From the NCBI GenBank assembly GCA_903813345.2, contig CAIIXF020000001.1, positions 46,767,885-46,831,884 on the forward strand: a DNA stretch of 64,000 nucleotides, written 5' to 3'. The position numbers were made by a program, and so were the translations under genes. Source of the stretch: Owenia fusiformis (Eukaryota > Annelida > Polychaeta > Sabellida > Oweniidae). The notes under the pieces were generated by a model. It had not been told where the DNA came from. It was given only the letters and a program-made list of their open reading frames with translations, and made no database searches. This document shows, piece after piece, positions 23,001-35,254 of the stretch (the stretch's first letter is position 1; every line of letters starts with the position of its first letter).

Positions 23001-26000
23001 AAAAAATATGGAAAACCTATGAATTTGACCTAGATTTTGACCTAGGCATTTCGGTGTCCAAATTTTAAAGCTAGATGGCTTTTGAGGTCCCCTTCTTTTA
23101 AAGGCTTTGATTATATGGAGCTGAACTCAGTCTTTATTCCGTATTTTTTACTTCAAAAAAATATTTTTTCCCATTGACTTAACATGGGCACCAAATTTAG
23201 CGATTTTTGAGTTTTCAAAACGCCATAACTTCCGAACCGGAAGTCGGATCGAAATTTCGTTTTCAGATTCGGAATCCTGAGAAAATTCCCTATAAGATTA
23301 ATATCCTGGACATTTGATTCGGAGAACTTTTTTTTGGACCTCGTTTTCGGACACTGATATCTCGAAATCTGTTTGAGATATCGAAAAACTAAATCGACCG
23401 TAGGTTTCCTACTTTTTTATAAGGAACACAATGAAAAAAACCCGGATCGAAAATATTGAAGGACGACCGAGAAAATCGAAAAAAGTGACAAAGTACTGGA
23501 TTTGACCTAGTTCTTGACCTTTGACCTAGATAAAAATTTGACCCAATTTCCGAGGAACTAGATTCTGGACCTAAATTGACCAAATGACTGACTTTACTGA
23601 AAACCTTATGGTTATTGAGAAAACTGGTTTAGAATAATAAGAATAAGAATAAGAATAAGAATAAGAAAACTGACGAAAACAATAGACTCCAGATTTCATC
23701 TGGAGTCTAATAAAAAGAATAACTAGATTTTGGAAATTGAACGAAGTTCAATTTCAGACTCCAGATCTAGACTTTTTTTAGCCGAGTCATCCAGAATAAG
23801 CCGAGTCATCCAGAATAAGCTGAGTCATCTAGAAAGAGATGGATAAATAAAAAAGGAAGGTAGGATAGGATAGAATGGGAAAGAACGATAGGATAGAATA
23901 AGAAAGAAGGATAGGATTTGATAGAATAGAATAGGAAGAAAGGATAGGATAGGAAGGATAGGAAGGAAAAGATATGAAGAAAGGATAGATAGGAAGGATA
24001 GGATAGGATGAGATAGGAAGGATGGATGAATTTTTCAATATTTTCTTCTCTACTCTTGACTTTCTATCAGGATACCATCAGATCGATTTTTCTCGAAATT
24101 TCAAAACGCTATAACTTGGTTTGCAGATTCGGATTCCTGACAAAATTCTACCCCTAATTCATAACACATACGTTAAATTTGGAGATTTTTTATTTTGACC
24201 TACTTTTCGGACACGCCATAACTTCCGAACCGGAAGTCGGATCGAAATTTGGTTTGCAGATCCGGATTCCTGACCGAATTCTACCCCTAATTCATAACTC
24301 ATACGTTAAATTTGGAGATTTTTTATTTTGACCTACTTTTCGGAGACGCCATAACTTCCGAACCGGTAGTTGGATCGAAATTTGGTTTGCAGTTCCGGAT
24401 TCCTGACAAAATTCTACCCCTAATTCATAACTCATACGTTAAATTTGGAGATTTTTTATTTTGACCTACTTTTCGGACATGCCATAACTTCCGAACCGGA
24501 TATCGGGTCGAAATTTGGTTTGCAGATCCGGATTCCTGACAAAATTCTACCCCTAATTCATAACTCATACGTTAAATTTGGCGAATTTTTATTTTGACCT
24601 ACTTTTCGGACACGCCATAACTTCGGAACCGGAAGTCGAATTGAAATTTCTTTTGCAGATTCGGATTTCTGAGAAGATTCTTTTCTTAATTCATAACTCA
24701 AACGTTAAATTTGGAGAACTTTTTATTTTGACCTACTTTTCGGACACCATATCTCAAAAGTGGGTCAAAATACTTTCTGACGGCAAAAGGCTAACACTAT
24801 TAGCGTACTCTTGGCTACATGTATACAAAATTTCGAAGAATATAATTAATCTGTAGTGTCAGAATCGCAAAAATAAGGAAAAACTTTGAATTTGACCTAG
24901 ATTTTGACCTAGGCATTTTGGTGTCCAAATTTTGAAGCTAGATGGCTTTTGAGGTCCCATTCTTTTAGATGCTTTCATTATATTTAGCTAAACTCAGTCT
25001 ATATTTCATATTTTTTACTTCAAAAAAATCTTTTTTCCCATTGACTTAACATGGGCACCAAATTTAGCGATTTTTGAGCTTTCAAAACGCCATAACTTCT
25101 GAACCGGAAGTCCGATCTAACTTTGGTTTTCAGATTCGGAATCCTGAGAAAATTTCCTATATGACTAATATCCTGGACATTTGATTCGGAGAACTTTTTT
25201 TTGGACCTTGTTTTCGGACACTGATATCTCGAAATCGGTTTGAGATATCAAAAAACTAAATCGACCCTAGGTTTTCTACTTTTTTATAAGGAACACAATG
25301 AAAAAAACCCGGATCGAAAATATTGAAGGACGACCGAGAAAATCGAAAAAAGTGACAAAGTACTGGATTTGACCTAGTTCTTGACCTTTGACCTAGCTAA
25401 AAATTTGACCCAATTTCCGAGGAACTAGATTCTGGACCTAAATTGACCAAATGACTGACTTTACTGAAAACCTTATGGTTATTGAGAAAACTGGGTTTGA
25501 ATAATAATAATAAGAAGAAGAAGAAGAAGAAGAATAAGAAAACTGACGAGAACAATAGACTCCAGATTTTCAATCTGGAGTCTAATAAAACACACAGGGC
25601 TTCATAGTCAGCATAAGGCCATAACATAGCAAAGGCCTTAGAATAAATTAACCTACCTGCCTGTATATACACTAAGGTTCAGCTGGAAAGTAACATTTTA
25701 CCAAAAAAATCCTTTACCTGCACATGTTATTTTCTGGTACAAAATTATGTATTTCCTTACTTTTTTCAGGAAAGTATCATTACATTGTCTACTTTTAGTA
25801 AACCTGGAAACAGGTCAATGGTAGCTACTGTGTTGTCTGGAAACTTTGAAAGAAAATTTCCGAAAATAGAAAGTGTGAAATATTAGAATTTCCTGGAGTT
25901 CCCATTGACCTCTTACCAGATTTACTAAAAGAAGACAATGTAATGATACTTTCCTGAAAAAAGCAAGGAAATTAACACATGCCTTCATACTTTATACCAG

Positions 26001-28090
26001 AAAATCTGTGTACCAGAAAATAACATGTGCAGGTATAGCAATTTTTTACCAAAATGTTATTTTCTAGCTGTACCTTAATAATGGAAATGAATTTTCAACC
26101 CATCCCTATAATATGTGAGAACATGTACATTTTGAATTTCAAGAGTGACGAGACTGAATGTCTAGTTCTGGTACAATCTAGGGCAAAGGGGTGTAACGTC
26201 GACATGTGGGGTAATGTTAACATAAGAAATGGGGTAGCTTTGACACTTACGTACATATTAGAAGTTAGAATTCCATTTTCCGCCATTTTTAATTTCTGGA
26301 AAAATTTAAATCTCGCGAGATCTTGATCCATGCTAGAAAAAGATTGGAAATTAGAGCAAATAAACAACTAGAGTCCATTTCACTGTTTAACTTCGTCAGT
26401 AAAAGCTAAAAAATAAGAAATCAAAATATCATTTTGCAATAATATATAGAAAAATATATTCCTATTGTACATGAATGACATTTGTATATCTTGGATTGCT
26501 TCTAGTTTAGCTTATGAAGTGTGTGGCCTCTTATATTTGGATGCTTCTCTGCCATGTTATTTTCAATAAGATTAACATGGCTGAAATTCTTCAAATTACA
26601 AGACGGCACAGGCTTATTGCACAAAAAACTAAAAAATCTGAAATATACAAATGTCATTCATGTACATTATGAATATACTTTTCCATATATTATTGCACAA
26701 TGGTCTCCCAATTTCTTATTTTTGCCGTTCTACTGACGAAATGAAGCAGTGAAATGGACTCTAGGTGTCGAAGTTACCCCATATGTCGAAATACCCCAAA
26801 TTGGTGTCTACGTTATACCCCTTCGCCCTATACATGTATACTGTGGTGTTTGCCTGGGATGGAAGGACTATGACCTGCTTCCCCTAATTTTCCATGTTTT
26901 GACCTGAGTGTCCTTACTTTACATGTAGATACATGATTTGACACTTTTTCCATGTTTTGACCTGAGTGTCCTTACTTTACATGTAGATACATGATTTGAC
27001 ACTTTTGACAGATGATTCCACATGCTATCTATTGCAAGACTTACACCTGCCACAACCGTCGCCATGTTAATCAGTGTTTTTAAGTAGCGCAAGGATCCTG
27101 CCATGACCGTGGTAGTGTTATTGTGTAAGCCTGGTATAACCGTGACAGGCTGGTATAACCGTGACAATGCTGTATTATATTGCAAGGCCTGTCATGACCC
27201 TGGAAGTGTTATTGTGGAAGCCTGGCGCGACCGTAGCCTTTATTGTGGTTTACAAGCGAATGTGAATATTAATGTATAGTAGTAATTTTGATTTTGATAT
27301 AGTTAAACACCATGATCATAGTATTAAACTGTTTAATTGTAATGACGATCACTTAAAATTGTTAAGGATATTCCTGGCATTAATGTCATACATATTTACT
27401 CGTCATTGCAATACATTATACTGGTCATAGTAGGACTAAGCCTAAATTTCTACATTACCACCCTCATACCTGGCCTTGCAATACTATATTACATTGTCAC
27501 GGTCATGCCAGGCCTTGCAGTACTATATTACATTGTCACGGTCATGCCAAGCCTTGCAGAACTATATTACATTGTCACGGTCATGGCAGGCATTGCAATA
27601 TAATACAGCATTGTCGCGGTTATACCAGGCTTTCACGATAACATTACCACGGTCATGGCAGGATCCTTGCGCTACTTAAAAACACTGAATAACATGGTGA
27701 CGGTTACGCCAGGCGTTAGTCTTGCAACAGATAGGGTCTCGATGATTCTCACCTTTTCTTGTTTACATGATCATATGTTTCTTCATCCGTGTTTATGTTC
27801 CGTTCTTTTCCTTCACATTGCATGCATTCATTATCTTCACCTTCTATTGTCCATTTTCCATGTATTATCTTTTTATTGGTGAGTATATCAAATATCCTAT
27901 CATCTGAGTTATTCTCAGAATTTTGATGATCATCCAATTCTGAATCTGCCACCGTGCTCGTAACACTTTGCACTTTGCCTGCTTCGATATTCAATTTCCA
28001 ATGAGTAGATGTTCTGGAATTAGTATTCAGAATATGCATGGACACAATGTATAGTGCCATGTAGGACATCGACGGCATATCGCACGTCAT
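20021..28090 (-). CDS. Short TTC17-like TPR protein, signal peptide and C-terminal membrane anchor
   Basis: The three exons are 27753-28090, 20979-21264 and 20021-20605 (minus; phases 2 and 0 match; 402 aa). Exon 1 has a modest N-terminal hydrophobic stretch ([13 protein letters not shown]) followed by [13 protein letters not shown], resembling the THWVVTEDGKIQ block near the mature N terminus of TTC17. Exon 2 ends with [10 protein letters not shown] and a charged helix, like the segment before the last TPR block of TTC17. Exon 3 has about three TPR-type repeats ([56 protein letters not shown]), then a transmembrane segment ([20 protein letters not shown]) and a basic tail. Vertebrate TTC17 is about 1,140-1,200 aa and is linked to actin organisation and ciliogenesis. 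This looks like a compact paralogue with the middle missing and a membrane anchor. Intron 1 is about 6.5 kb and full of repeats. Additional exons there cannot be excluded, but none is needed for frame. Confidence 0.75.
20697..20893. mobile_element. Diverged copy of the 185-bp MITE family
   Basis: It shares AGAATGGTGAAAAACTGCAT and GATTTTGAAAGA with the element at 686-870, plus the C-run and GGCTATGGGCCT right end. It lies in intron 2 of the TTC17-like gene. A third, more decayed copy is at 21443-21634. Confidence 0.7.
22228..23715 (+). repeat. Composite repeat, copy 1 (two internal ~132-bp units)
   Basis: It starts with a perfect 10-bp hairpin (GAAATTGAAC-GAA-GTTCAATTTC) and AGACTCCAGATCTAG, then a degenerate GGATAGGAA tract (about 22355-22530). 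Two tandem units with CGCCATAACTTCCGAACCGG follow, then a unique stretch, a further such unit at about 23220, and a terminal hairpin built on AGACTCCAGAT/ATCTGGAGTCT. It is non-coding and lies in intron 1 of the TTC17-like gene. Confidence 0.85.
23720..25590 (+). repeat. Composite repeat, copy 2 (about five internal ~132-bp units)
   Basis: This is a direct tandem neighbour of copy 1, with the same start hairpin, purine-rich GGATAGGAA tract and end hairpin (AGACTCCAGATT...AATCTGGAGTCT). The internal unit is expanded to about five copies (about 24105-24740) against two in copy 1, and a (GAA)n tract precedes the end hairpin. Termination in CTAA after a hairpin is reminiscent of Helitron 3' ends, but no TC start is evident. 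Confidence 0.85.
25673..26079. mobile_element. MITE with ~150-bp inverted arms
   Basis: TAAGGTTCAGCTGGAAAGTA...CCTGCACATGTTATTTTCTGG...TTTTCAGGAAAGTATCATTA at the left is answered in inverted order by the right arm, ending TTTTCTAGCTGTACCTTA. No coding content. Confidence 0.8.
26179..26831. mobile_element. Nested pair of inverted-repeat elements
   Basis: The outer ends, AGGGCAAAGGGGTGTAACGTC and CGTTATACCCCTTCGCCCT, are inverted. Inside them a separate element (26369-26763) has ~110-bp inverted arms starting TAGAGTCCATTTCACTG. One MITE seems to have landed in another. Confidence 0.75.
27024..27741. mobile_element. Foldback element copy B (three minisatellite units)
   Basis: It has the same arms as copy A (GCGCAAGGATCCTGCCATG and complement) and the same flanking motifs, but only about three 39-bp units and no nested MITE. 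Its right end (GATAGGGTCTC) lies about 10 bp from the splice donor of exon 1 of the TTC17-like gene (27753). Confidence 0.85.
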
Positions 28091-28211
28091 TGTCCAGTGT
28101 ATAATGGTTAAAATGTCACAGAATTATTTCAACTTTGACAGATATCCAATATGGCGAACAGGAAGTAAAGAAGTAGGTCAAGGCCATCTGAACCTCGTTC
28201 TCAAAGTCAGA
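28091..28211. promoter_or_regulatory. Divergent promoter between the TTC17-like gene and NECAP
   Basis: Only 121 bp separate the two head-to-head start codons. The gap contains CAATATGGCG (YY1-like) and ACAGGAAGT (ETS-like), typical of TATA-less bidirectional housekeeping promoters. An in-frame ATG at 28104 would extend NECAP by 36 residues unlike the family, so it is more likely in the 5' UTR or upstream of the start site. Confidence 0.6.
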
Positions 28212-31200
28212 ATGTCGGCGGATTATGAATCGGTCAGTTGCGTAAAAAATGAGGTTTTTGTCTACAAGATACCCCCAAGACCGTCAAACAGAGGATATAA
28301 GTGAGTAGCCTGACAATCTTTTCTAATGTAGACGTATTTCCTTATCACACGAGTGCAAAGTCTTTGAGAAAAAGGTTTCCAAAATGAACTATAATTTTTA
28401 GATCGATTTTCATTTTGATTTCGTTTTCTGATTTCCCAACCAAATATGTCAATTTTCAAAGAGGATGCTGTTACTCTTCCCAGGCATAAGTAACTTACGT
28501 TAACTTAGTCTATCAATACAATCTATGTTTATATAGCATACAGATCAGAGATGATACCTTATGCTCACAAAGCAACAACATGAAATTTTTCTTTTTTGAT
28601 TGAATTTGAAGCAACTCCCCTCACAAGTCTTGTGCCTTAGACCCAGTCTATTCCAAGTGTATCTGACCTCTGGATTATAGAAGGTATTGGTTTGAGCTTA
28701 CTCGAGTCTCAAGCCTGATACATGACCTGTATACAGCAGTATAAAACATGCAGGGATTTATCTGTGGACGAAGGTCACGATATAGTGGCCTTAGAAGAAG
28801 ATAAGTTTGAGCAAGAAATAACACAAGTCTCCGAATAAAGATACAGTCCATACATGTATTGTATGTACAGCTTCTTCGGGGATGTATCATGAGTTACCTA
28901 TGTCAGAGGCTGCTGATTGATTCTGATAGACAGCCTTTACACGCATACAATAATCTGATATATACATGTACATGTAATTGTATCGCCTGAAATTGAAATA
29001 CTGAATTGAGGTGCCTACTTAAGATCTCTGAATGTTCCTAACATCAGTGGCTTTGCTTATGAAACTATTGAAGGTTTCAGGTGTGTCTGTGCTGATCAAG
29101 ACTTCTTTTTATCGGTTGAGGTTGATATTTTCTACAAGAAATTAAAATAGCGGTGTTAACGGAAAAAAACGAATTGTCCGGAGATTTTTGAATGAATGTT
29201 AACAAATAGCTGCATTTCAGGGTATACACATTTTTCATATTTCATATTCATCATCAATTTGATCCACTTTAAATGAGATTGGTCTATTTATTGACACTTA
29301 CAGAGACTGAAGAAAGGTCAGGTCTTTGTAGAATTTCTGACTGACCAATTTATCTAAAAAGTATTGACTTTTTTTATGAAAAAAAATAATCAAAGGACCA
29401 AGTGTAATATTATTTCAAATTACAAACATACAATGTTGAGATATGGCTTCTACATTTTGGACTGTGCATTTGTGCATTTTTATTTCATGGAAACAAAAGT
29501 TCAGTAGTAACTAATGTGGCCAATGTAAAGTATTAATGCCTGGTTCAGTTAGATATGTTTGTATGCTGGTTTTTCAGAGCTGCAGATTGGAGTCTAGATA
29601 AGCCAGATTGGAAGGGAAGGTTGCGTGTAGTTGCCAAAGGAAAAGCATTAGCCATAAAGTTAGAAGACAAAGTATCAGGTAACTTTGAGGCCTACAGACC
29701 ATTTCTACTTACTATGTTAATAGTTGGATTTACACGAGAGCCCTTAGGTGTCTTGGGTAAAAATATTGAACTAATTCACCTGCCTTTCTTCCATAATCCT
29801 AAAGCTTTTAAAGAGGCTCTATGCCATAGGATGGTACAATCAGGATAGCTCCTCATATACCCATCTACTTTCAAAGAAGAAGTCCCAGATCTACCTCTTT
29901 CAGTGTTAATTTTGCGATTGTGCTGGCCGATCTAATTATTTTTGAAGAAATTAATTCAACCTGAAGTTTGAATATTCCGGGAAAGTCCTCCTGTTATCTG
30001 ATTGGTTGTTGAATTTGTTTACCATACACCTGATTGGCTCCCTGTTTCAAGGTGCTGGTGGGCGCTTGTGTGACTCAATGGGGATTCCCCTCGATAGCCG
30101 AGTAATCGATTGTGTTTAATTCTGGAGTTTGGTTGTTCTGTTGATTATTTCCGATATTTCGGCAACAATATACTCAAGAGTTATTCTCAAGATATATCCA
30201 TGATATGTGAGATATTATATGAGCAATAACAATAGTTATTTTTGTGAAACCGATGCATTCTTTAGCACAAAGTATAGAAGTGGGAACGGAATAGCTATGT
30301 TGACTGAACCGTCTTTAAACCAGTACTGAACTGCTTTTTCATTCATTTTACATGTATACCTATGTACATATCTCTAAGACGTTTTAGAAAAACAGGTGTA
30401 ATCTCAATTATATTTCGTAAGAGGTCTTGAAAAAGGTGGTGTAAACTCAACATAATTTTTCAAAAACGTTTTAGTCAAGATGTCTTGGAATGTTGCATGT
30501 AGTGTAAATTGGGCTAATGTGACGCTTGTTTATCCTTTATTTCAAAATAAAAATCAGTCTATATTCTCATGTTTATTCGTGTCCGACATTCTCTTCATTA
30601 GTTCCTTCAGGGACGTATTGTAAAAATTTAAAAATATGCAAATCTGTAGCAAAATCAAATTTGAATAATGAATAATGAACAGGGAGGAGCAATGTCTTAC
30701 AATCATATTATCATACTTCATTGTTGTTTTAGAATATGCTCCAAATGCTTTAATATTTATTTTCCCAGGTGAACTATTTGCAAAATGCCCAGTCGAAACA
30801 TATCCAGGTCCAGCAGTTGAGGCAGTCACAGACTCGAGCCGTTACTTTGTCATCAGGATCCTAAATGACAATGGCCAATCAGCTTCCATAGGGATTGGTT
30901 TCCAGGATCGGGGAGATTCATTTGATCTAAATGTGGCACTTCAGGAGCATTTTAAGTAAGTGCAGACTGCAGGTTATGTATAGAAATAAGGATTAAGTCA
31001 TGGTTTGACTCCTAAACATACAAACAATACTGATGAATAAATTAAGGTGCCCATTAAAGGTGCAACAATTCATCAACCAGTGTCAAAATATATTTAAGTT
31101 TGGATATTTCATCCAAGACTAACATAAATTTTTATTATCTACAAAGAAACCCTCTGGATGAACATTATTTCAGCTGATATATCTCTTGAAACATGGTGAA

Positions 31201-34174
31201 TCTTAAAAATCTATTAGTGGGACTCCCTTTAAAGAAGCTTTGGACTGAATTTACACTTCTTAATGCTGAAATTGAGAGTTTATCCATACATTTTAAGAAA
31301 ATAGGTATGTCAAAGAAGATGTTAAGCGAAATATTGACCTGATAACTCAGAAAAAATTAAAATTGCGAAATTTCTCTCTACAGTCCTTGTTGCCCCTTTA
31401 ATGAAGGTTACAGTTTTGAAAAAATGAGATAAAAATGAAATGGATTTTGGAGTATTCTTTTGAAACCTTTATGCAAATCAATTCAGGCATATGTTAAAAG
31501 TAGGGATGTCAGTAAATGCCATCTAGTGGCAATTGCTATAAGTAATTATACTAAATGAAGATTCAGGATAGAACATGCAGTTTTATTGATAACAGTGTTT
31601 CCCTTTGAAATATGCTTCAATTTAAACAATAACAATTAACTTTATCGGCGAGAAAGTTAACAACTTAAAATTAATCTCAGATTACAAGTTTTTGCGCAAC
31701 ATGCGGAGCAATCTTATGACATTCAAAAGATCCGCGCTGCATAAGCATAACCGGAAGTAGACGGAAAATGTAAGTTGTTGAACTGTTTTAAACTTATCAA
31801 CTACTTTATTGATTATGTCCCGTCCTGAAATGGATAATTCCCGTTCTGTCCCTTCCCGAAATATTTTTGTCCCATGACATCCCTTGTTAAAAGCTGCACA
31901 AAGTATTCATAATGGTATTTTGTTGGCACGTGTTAATGCCTGGCAACCCATACAATAACTCTAAGCATGGCACACTTTGAAGTTCTGTGGCAGAATTGCG
32001 AAAGGATTGGTAGTGATAGGATGAACTAAATTCAACATTGTTTTTCCATTAAATCAAATATTGAAAACAATCTGTAAAAAACACATCCTATGTATAATTG
32101 TCAGCAATTGACAACAATTAAATGTGAAAATTATTAATATGTATACTGAGAATTAACTGTTGGCCAAGACAGTCAACAATCTTGATTCATGCAAGAGGTA
32201 TACAGTTTTGCCAGTCAACCTCTGGACCAGTCATCATTGTATCTAACCCTCAAGGAACATCAATGTGTAGTTAACATGTCAATTTTACCATCATTTCAGA
32301 TGGTTAAAGACAACAGATGATATAGAAAAACAGTCAAAACAGTCTGATTCTGCACCTAAGCTGGACTTAGGTTTCAAGGAAGGACAAACTATCAAGATTA
32401 ATATAGCGGTAAGTACACTTATAGACAGAACTTCCTAAATATGAAGAATGTAGAATGTACAATTCGGTCTACAGTATCTTGAGAAAAATGTTACTAGATT
32501 GCACCAAAGATCTAATTGTTAACCCTGATAATTACACTTCTTATCAATTGTGTTTAGGGTAGAAGTACAAAGCCAAGGGAGAAAAAGCAAAATACTGGTG
32601 GAGGTCTTGGCTTGTTACCACCTCCCCCAGGTAGCAGTGGTGGGGCCGGTTTCTTGCCCCCACCCCCAGGTGGTGCCAGACTCTCCTCAGGTCAAAGTTC
32701 ACAGCCAGCAGCAGTGCAAGTTCAACAAGTATCCCAGTCCCAGCCCCCAGCAAGCAATACTGACCTCTTAATGGGTATTTCTGCGCCACCCCCAGCACAA
32801 CAAAACACTCAGCAAGTCACTGGCGATCCATTTGCATCTTTAGGCAGGTGAGTAGAGTAAAAAGTAAAGTAAACAATTCAGAAACAAGTGACTGTCACTC
32901 ATGTTTACTTCCAAGCAATTTCCTAATATTACATGAGGGAGGGCTTTGATTGACCATTAAATGCAGGAATATTACTTTGTTTTTATGTAACTAACAAGGA
33001 GTGGTCACCTTGCGGTATAACTACCATTTTTGTGACCAGCATATGTAGTTCTGCAGCTCACATTAACAATACGTATTATGTGGACGGAAATATTTGGAAA
33101 CCTTGGATCTCAAATTCCTATCGTGAATATCACTTTATAAGACAAATCTAAGGAGGAGGGAAGTTAGCGCAACAGATTTTGGGCAGTCATATGTTTGATT
33201 TTGGCCATTTCCTGGGGATTTAAACAGGTGCATATGTTAGGCGAATGCATTACCTCCAGGAAAATCATTTCTAGAGATGATAGAATAATTTCGATTTTAA
33301 GACAGGGTAGATGCAAACAACCCTCCCACATGTTTTTTCTGAAATGTTTTCCTGATTTTCTACCCCTTCCATCCTTGCTTTTTAATTTTTCTTGCATCAA
33401 TATGTTGCATTTTGACACAAAGTTAATCCCTTAAAAGGAATAAATGATTCCTTTTAGATAAAGTGGAAAACAATATTTCCCATGTTATTTTCCCATAGGA
33501 AAAATCATTGCTTTCAGCTAAGTTTGGTAACCCATAGTGGGTATCTTTAAAACCCCCGAAGGAATCACTTATTCCTTTAAAGTGGTTAATTATGTGTCAA
33601 AATGCAACATATTGATGCAAGAAAAATTAAAAAAGCAGGGATGGAAGGGGTCAAAAATTAGGAAAACATTTCAGAAAAAACAGGTGGGTGGGTTGTTTGC
33701 ATCTACCCTGTCTCAAAGTCGAAATTATTTTATCATCTCTAGAAGTGATTTTCCTGGAGGTAATGCATTGGCCTAACATATGCAATTGTTTAAAGCCTCA
33801 GAAAATGGCCAAAATCCAACATATGACTGTCCAAAATCTGTTGCGCCTACTTCCCTCCTCCTTTATGAGACTAATCGCCTGTAATCTAATGTAATTAAGG
33901 TTTTACCTTATCATTTTAGTCCATATTCAAAATATAGATACATAAGCACATACTCTAGCTTGTAGGGAGAGGGCAATACAACCCTATCCTTGCAAAAAGC
34001 AAAATCAATTTCAAAATTTAGATAGTAGTAGGTGTGAAATATTTTGTGATATTTTTGATCACATGGTGCAAGATTGACCAATCAGAAAGCAGGGATTCTT
34101 GAATTGAGACAATAATATTTTTACTTTCCAGTTCTAGTGGTTCAGTAGGAGGAGGAGGATGGGAGCAGTTCTGA
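28212..34174 (+). CDS. NECAP: NECAP endocytosis-associated protein, complete
   Basis: The six exons are 28212-28300, 29578-29678, 30769-30955, 32300-32408, 32558-32847 and 34132-34174 (272 aa, against about 275 for human NECAP1). The N-terminal PHear domain is well conserved: [93 protein letters not shown] and [16 protein letters not shown]. The second half is Pro/Gln-rich with LLPPPPG-type runs, a DPF motif (GDPFASLG) and the C-terminal WEQF. In vertebrate NECAPs the WxxF end binds the AP-2 alpha-ear and the PHear domain binds FxDxF motifs, controlling AP-2 at clathrin coats. The start chosen (28212) matches the family's short N terminus. A candidate AATAAA is at 35112. Confidence 0.97.
28301..29577 (+). 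other. NECAP intron 1, no other gene seen
   Basis: The intron is AT-rich with no coding potential on either strand, no clear inverted repeat and no RNA gene. The other long introns (29679-30768 and 30956-32299) likewise show nothing I can support. Confidence 0.6.
33150..33863. mobile_element. Foldback element with ~300-bp arms in NECAP intron 5
   Basis: The left arm (about 33150-33445) and right arm (about 33556-33863) are inverted copies; the outer ends are AAGGAGGAGGGAAGT and ACTTCCCTCCTCCTT. A shared open frame in both arms (33164-33418 minus, 33688-33894 plus) is a by-product of the symmetry. Transcribed within the NECAP pre-mRNA it would give a long double-stranded stem. Confidence 0.85.
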
Positions 34175-35254
34175 TATCTTCATATGTCCGTCATAACCTT
34201 TTAGTTCAGACCATTCGAGGATAACATAGCGTGTCAACATGTGATATACTGAGAGACCAAGTGCATTCCATTAATTCTTGACAACTACTCTGATTTTGTA
34301 TTACTCTATCATGAAAGCATCTTATGGACAAACTATTCAGTGAAGTCTATGTCACCAGTCACCACCAAAAAGGAATGACATTTTTATGACTTGTGTTTGT
34401 CAGTTGGCCTCTGTAACTATTGTTACACTTCTGTAACTGCAACTAGGTCCTTACATTCTGTCATGTTAATGTCTTGTTCCTACAATACCATAAGTCTTGT
34501 CCCAAGACCCAGTTTGATTTATAATATATTGGATTTATAAAGAGATCACAATATGATATGCTTATGAAATACCACATATTAAAAAGGGATACATTGTACA
34601 TGTCTTTGATATCTCTATAGATTCTAACATTTAGCAGGCTTTAGCAAACTTTCCAAGACATAAATGAATGAAAAGCAATTATTTTAGATTTGTGCCATAC
34701 TATTCAATACCAAATTTGATAACTGTGGGTCATATTGTATAAATTCTTGCCATGCTTTGTTTTAAAATCCTAAGATTTCAGAATATGTAAATTGTATATG
34801 AATTTCCTGTAATGATCTGATTCAATACATGACTCCTGATGCATGACTTTACTTACAATTTTACTAGCTGTTCACATACATATTATGCATCCAGTATCCA
34901 GCCAAGGGTTTCTTACTCAAATGGTCGTAAAATTACCATTTTATAGTTGGTCAGAATATGTCAGTTTATTGTGACACAATGAGCCTGCAGCAATAAAGAA
35001 TAGACAGAAAATTAAAAATTGAATTAATAATTTTGCTTGGTCTATATTTCTCTGACTACTCTGACAGTGAAATGTATAAATATGAACTTGAAGAACTGCT
35101 AAATCTCGTTGAATAAATGCAATCAAGCCAAAATGGTACATCTGGTATTCTAAGATCCTCTTCTAATAGTATACTTGAATATTGGATTTAAGGACATATA
35201 ATATAATTTACAATATTTGGTTTTGAACATCTTTACAATATCTGGTCACATTGG

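Noticed and set aside
23829-24038. Minus-strand frame of Ser/Tyr/Pro/Ile/Leu repeats
   Set aside because: Translation of the purine-rich GGATAGGAA tract in a non-coding repeat.
22228-25590. Firm Helitron assignment for the composite repeats
   Set aside because: The 3' hairpin plus CTAA is suggestive, but the expected TC 5' end and A/T insertion site are not evident.
32544-32798. Minus- and alternate-frame ORFs over NECAP exon 5
   Set aside because: Shadows of the Pro/Gln-rich NECAP coding exon.
33164-33894. Pair of related open frames on opposite strands
   Set aside because: They are the same non-coding foldback arm read from each side.
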